A stretch of DNA of 15,404 bases from Deltaproteobacteria bacterium (lineage in GTDB: Bacteria; Bdellovibrionota; UBA1018): the NCBI GenBank assembly GCA_013286765.1, contig JABDFB010000051.1:1-15404 (forward strand), given 5' to 3'. The translations under genes and the position numbers were made by a program. Position 1 is the first letter of the stretch. Every line of letters begins with the position of its first letter. Of the stretch, positions 13,281 through 15,404 are shown in pieces. The notes beneath the pieces were generated by a model, which was given only the letters and a program-made list of their open reading frames with translations, was not told the DNA's origin and did not search any database.

Positions 13281-15404
13281 ATGTTTTGTTTACATAAAGC
13301 GTTTTCTTATTCCTTACGTTATTTATTGTTGCTTACACTTCTCGTCCAAATCCCCGTAATTTCTGTGTCTGCCTCAGACAAACTTCCGTTACCCTATCGG
13401 GTGAAGCGCGCCGTTGCGGGAGTCAATCAATATTGGAAACAATCAAAAGCCAGTAAATACTGGGATCGCGCAAAAGAGTGTCTGGATTGTCGCAAAAATC
13501 GACCTGGCCGCCAGAATGATGTAAGCAACCCCGAAGAACCGGATGAAGAAAAAGGGGTAGTGCGCCAGCCGTTAATTTCTGGAGAGCGGAAACGCCCTGA
13601 GCGAGATTCGAGAATCGAGATTAGGATTGAAGGGAGTACTGGCGGGCTTCCATCGAGAATGGGAAACGAAGGAGTTTCTAGAACGCAAGGTGCGGAGCAG
13701 AATTCTAAAATCGAAAATAAGGAAGAACTTCTTGTAAGCCGTGATGAGGCCAAGCTGGCCCCAAGTCTCTTACTTCAGGCGGTCGTGAATCTCGATAAAG
13801 ACTTAGTAAGAGAAGTCTTGACGGTACATAATTGGAACCCAAATGAAAGCCGAGGATATTATTCCGGAGGTTCAAGCGACAGCTTTAACTATTACGAACG
13901 CGCAAAGTTGCGTGTACCAGTTTTGAGTTTGGCCTCGGCAATAAACGGCGCTGCAGAGATAGTGCAACTTCTCTTAGAACATAAAGCAGATGTTAATGCG
14001 ACAGGTCTCTACAAGGTTAAACGCTATGAGCGGAACTTTGGCCTCAGCCGTGGATCAGACGAAGGAAACGACAATACTACCGCCCTCCATTGGGCGGCAG
14101 CTTTTGGAGATTCGGATACTGTGGAGAAGTTAATTTCTGCTAAGGCCGATGTCAATCCTGCTAACAAAGCCTGGAGTTTGGATTCACCGTTACTTAGCGC
14201 TATTAGGCTGAACGAATTGAATGTTGTCCACCTCTTGCTAAATGCTAAGGCAGACCCAAGCCGGGTCCCGTCGGCCTTTTCGGCTTTTGATGAGGCTCTT
14301 GAGCGGGATCAGCGCGACGGGGGGAATTATTTTGCCCAAGCGCTTAATATACAGGGTGCAGTACTAAAGAAAAAACCTACCTTTCTGCAGCTTGATTGGT
14401 ATGGAAATGACATTGAACGCCCTGAGTCTTGGTTTGGAATATACGGAGATGATTGCCGTGTGGATGAGTCTCCTTGCAGGTATTCGAACTGTTATCACCT
14501 CAGATTTATGAAAGCTCTCGAAAATCATAATATCCTTCTGGCCGCAGCTATTCTTAGGGAACATCATATGGATGTCAATTTTCGTTGGGATGGAAAAACG
14601 CCACTAGAATATCTTTTGTATCCTTATAAGGAATCATTTCTCCTTCCAAGCTTAGAATATGGAGGGACCTCAAAAAAACACCAGACGTCAATAGAGCCAA
14701 TAGCTGCTTTTCTTATCAAATCTAAGGCAGACGTAAATTCAAATTCAAAATCAGAGTCTAATGGAAGCCCATTGTATGGTGCTATTAAGGCTGGCCAAAC
14801 AAAACTCGCGCGTCTACTTATTGAGGAAAAGGCTGATGTGAAGGCGGCGTTAGCAGAGGCTTCAACAGGAAGTTTAGAGAGTGCAGTCAGAGTGGGACGA
14901 GTTCCTATGGTAGATTTATTGATGGATGTTTTTTTGGGAGGGGAAAATAAAGAACCGAATTGTGGTTTTCAGCATGAAACTCTTTCGTCAATCGTAATGG
15001 AATTCCCCAGTCTATTGTGGAACAGTCGTTTACTGAATCGTCTTGCTTTATGTGAGATATATGGTGATTCGCGGTGGCATAGTGGCGAGTCCGTTTTGAC
15101 TATAGGGTTCGTTCCAGCGTGGAAATTAAAACGGTTTGACGAAACCACAAGAAATGTTAGTAATTATATTCGCCCGCGGTGTATTCGAGAAGTCCAACCT
15201 TTTATTCCAGCAACTGATCTTGCAGCGTTAGTAGTCGATTATATCCTCGGGCCGATTGTTCGGCCTAAAGACCAAGCACTGTCGAATTCTGGAGCTTCCG
15301 AAACGGAAGATTCGAATTCGAGTTTAACGAATATAACCATTCATACTGGCGCTGAAAGAGATGATAGAAGTAGTACGCATGATCCCGAGAGTCCACGCGA
15401 CGAT
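13281..15404 (+). CDS. Secreted ankyrin-repeat protein, 3' end beyond the window
   Basis: The frame is open for 708 codons from the ATG at 13281 to the window edge with no stop. The N-terminus, MFCLHKAFSYSLRYLLLLTL followed by a hydrophobic run and VSASDK, is a signal peptide likely cleaved after Ala31 (SVSA). A charged low-complexity stretch (about 65-150) follows. Ankyrin repeats are seen at about 211-242 (EIVQLLLEHKADVNATG), 267-293 (TALHWAAAFGD...KADVN), 300-327 (SPLLSAIRLNELNVVHLLLNAKADP) and 474-522 (FLIKSKADVN, SPLYGAIKAGQTKLARLLIEEKADV). Large insertions between repeats, one with several Cys (about 395-410), are unusual. Residues after about 540 match nothing I recognise and end in a Ser/Asp/Glu-rich tail. 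No Shine-Dalgarno precedes the start, but an in-frame stop at 13263-13265 leaves no earlier ATG. Ankyrins mediate protein binding; the target is unknown. Confidence 0.8.
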   Translation, partial: MFCLHKAFSYSLRYLLLLTLLVQIPVISVSASDKLPLPYRVKRAVAGVNQYWKQSKASKYWDRAKECLDCRKNRPGRQNDVSNPEEPDEEKGVVRQPLISGERKRPERDSRIEIRIEGSTGGLPSRMGNEGVSRTQGAEQNSKIENKEELLVSRDEAKLAPSLLLQAVVNLDKDLVREVLTVHNWNPNESRGYYSGGSSDSFNYYERAKLRVPVLSLASAINGAAEIVQLLLEHKADVNATGLYKVKRYERNFGLSRGSDEGNDNTTALHWAAAFGDSDTVEKLISAKADVNPANKAWSLDSPLLSAIRLNELNVVHLLLNAKADPSRVPSAFSAFDEALERDQRDGGNYFAQALNIQGAVLKKKPTFLQLDWYGNDIERPESWFGIYGDDCRVDESPCRYSNCYHLRFMKALENHNILLAAAILREHHMDVNFRWDGKTPLEYLLYPYKESFLLPSLEYGGTSKKHQTSIEPIAAFLIKSKADVNSNSKSESNGSPLYGAIKAGQTKLARLLIEEKADVKAALAEASTGSLESAVRVGRVPMVDLLMDVFLGGENKEPNCGFQHETLSSIVMEFPSLLWNSRLLNRLALCEIYGDSRWHSGESVLTIGFVPAWKLKRFDETTRNVSNYIRPRCIREVQPFIPATDLAALVVDYILGPIVRPKDQALSNSGASETEDSNSSLTNITIHTGAERDDRSSTHDPESPRDD

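Noticed and set aside
13427..13753. A 108-codon frame on - within the ankyrin gene
   Set aside because: It lies opposite a continuous 708-codon frame with a signal peptide and ankyrin repeats, and its Ser/Arg-rich product is typical of an antisense shadow.

Overview
The window has two parts: a conserved translation and nucleoid operon (about 1-6070) and an accessory region (about 6090-15404). The core gene order infC-rpmI-rplT-pheS-pheT-ihfA-merR is typical of Gram-negative proteobacteria and of the former deltaproteobacterial and Bdellovibrio-like lineages. The IhfA protein, the MerR-like gene after it and the N-terminally extended IF3 suggest a Bdellovibrionota- or Deltaproteobacteria-like genome. 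That placement is inference; no rRNA is present to confirm it.

Layout: a strong intrinsic terminator (19-56) closes an upstream transcript. The leader before infC (57-308) holds a nested inverted repeat of about 130 nt (102-231) that can fold into a 40-bp stem capped by two hairpins. Next come IF3, L35, L20, both PheRS subunits, IHF alpha and a MerR-type regulator, all on + and tightly spaced. A minus-strand terminator (6085-6144) separates this operon from a secreted LGFP-repeat protein on - (6166-7074).

Diverging from the LGFP gene is the most interesting part, a two-gene lipid or polyketide cassette. It consists of a type III polyketide synthase (7258-8376; Cys159/His295/Asn331) followed after 35 bp by an 1156-residue fusion of fatty acyl-AMP ligase (FAAL), acyl carrier protein and FAD-dependent amine-oxidase-fold domain (8412-11882). 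The simplest model is that the FAAL adenylates a free fatty acid and loads it on the fused ACP. The flavin domain would then oxidise the tethered chain or a later product, and the type III PKS would extend the acyl starter into an alkylresorcinol, alkylpyrone or related lipid.

After it lies an AAA/DUF4143 ATPase (11993-13147). Two tandem 32-bp palindromic units end one base before its ATG, a likely operator and perhaps a leaderless start. The window ends inside a long secreted ankyrin-repeat protein (13281 to the edge), open for all 708 codons.

No rRNA, tRNA, CRISPR array, transposase or integrase was seen. No stretch over 300 bases lacks a gene.
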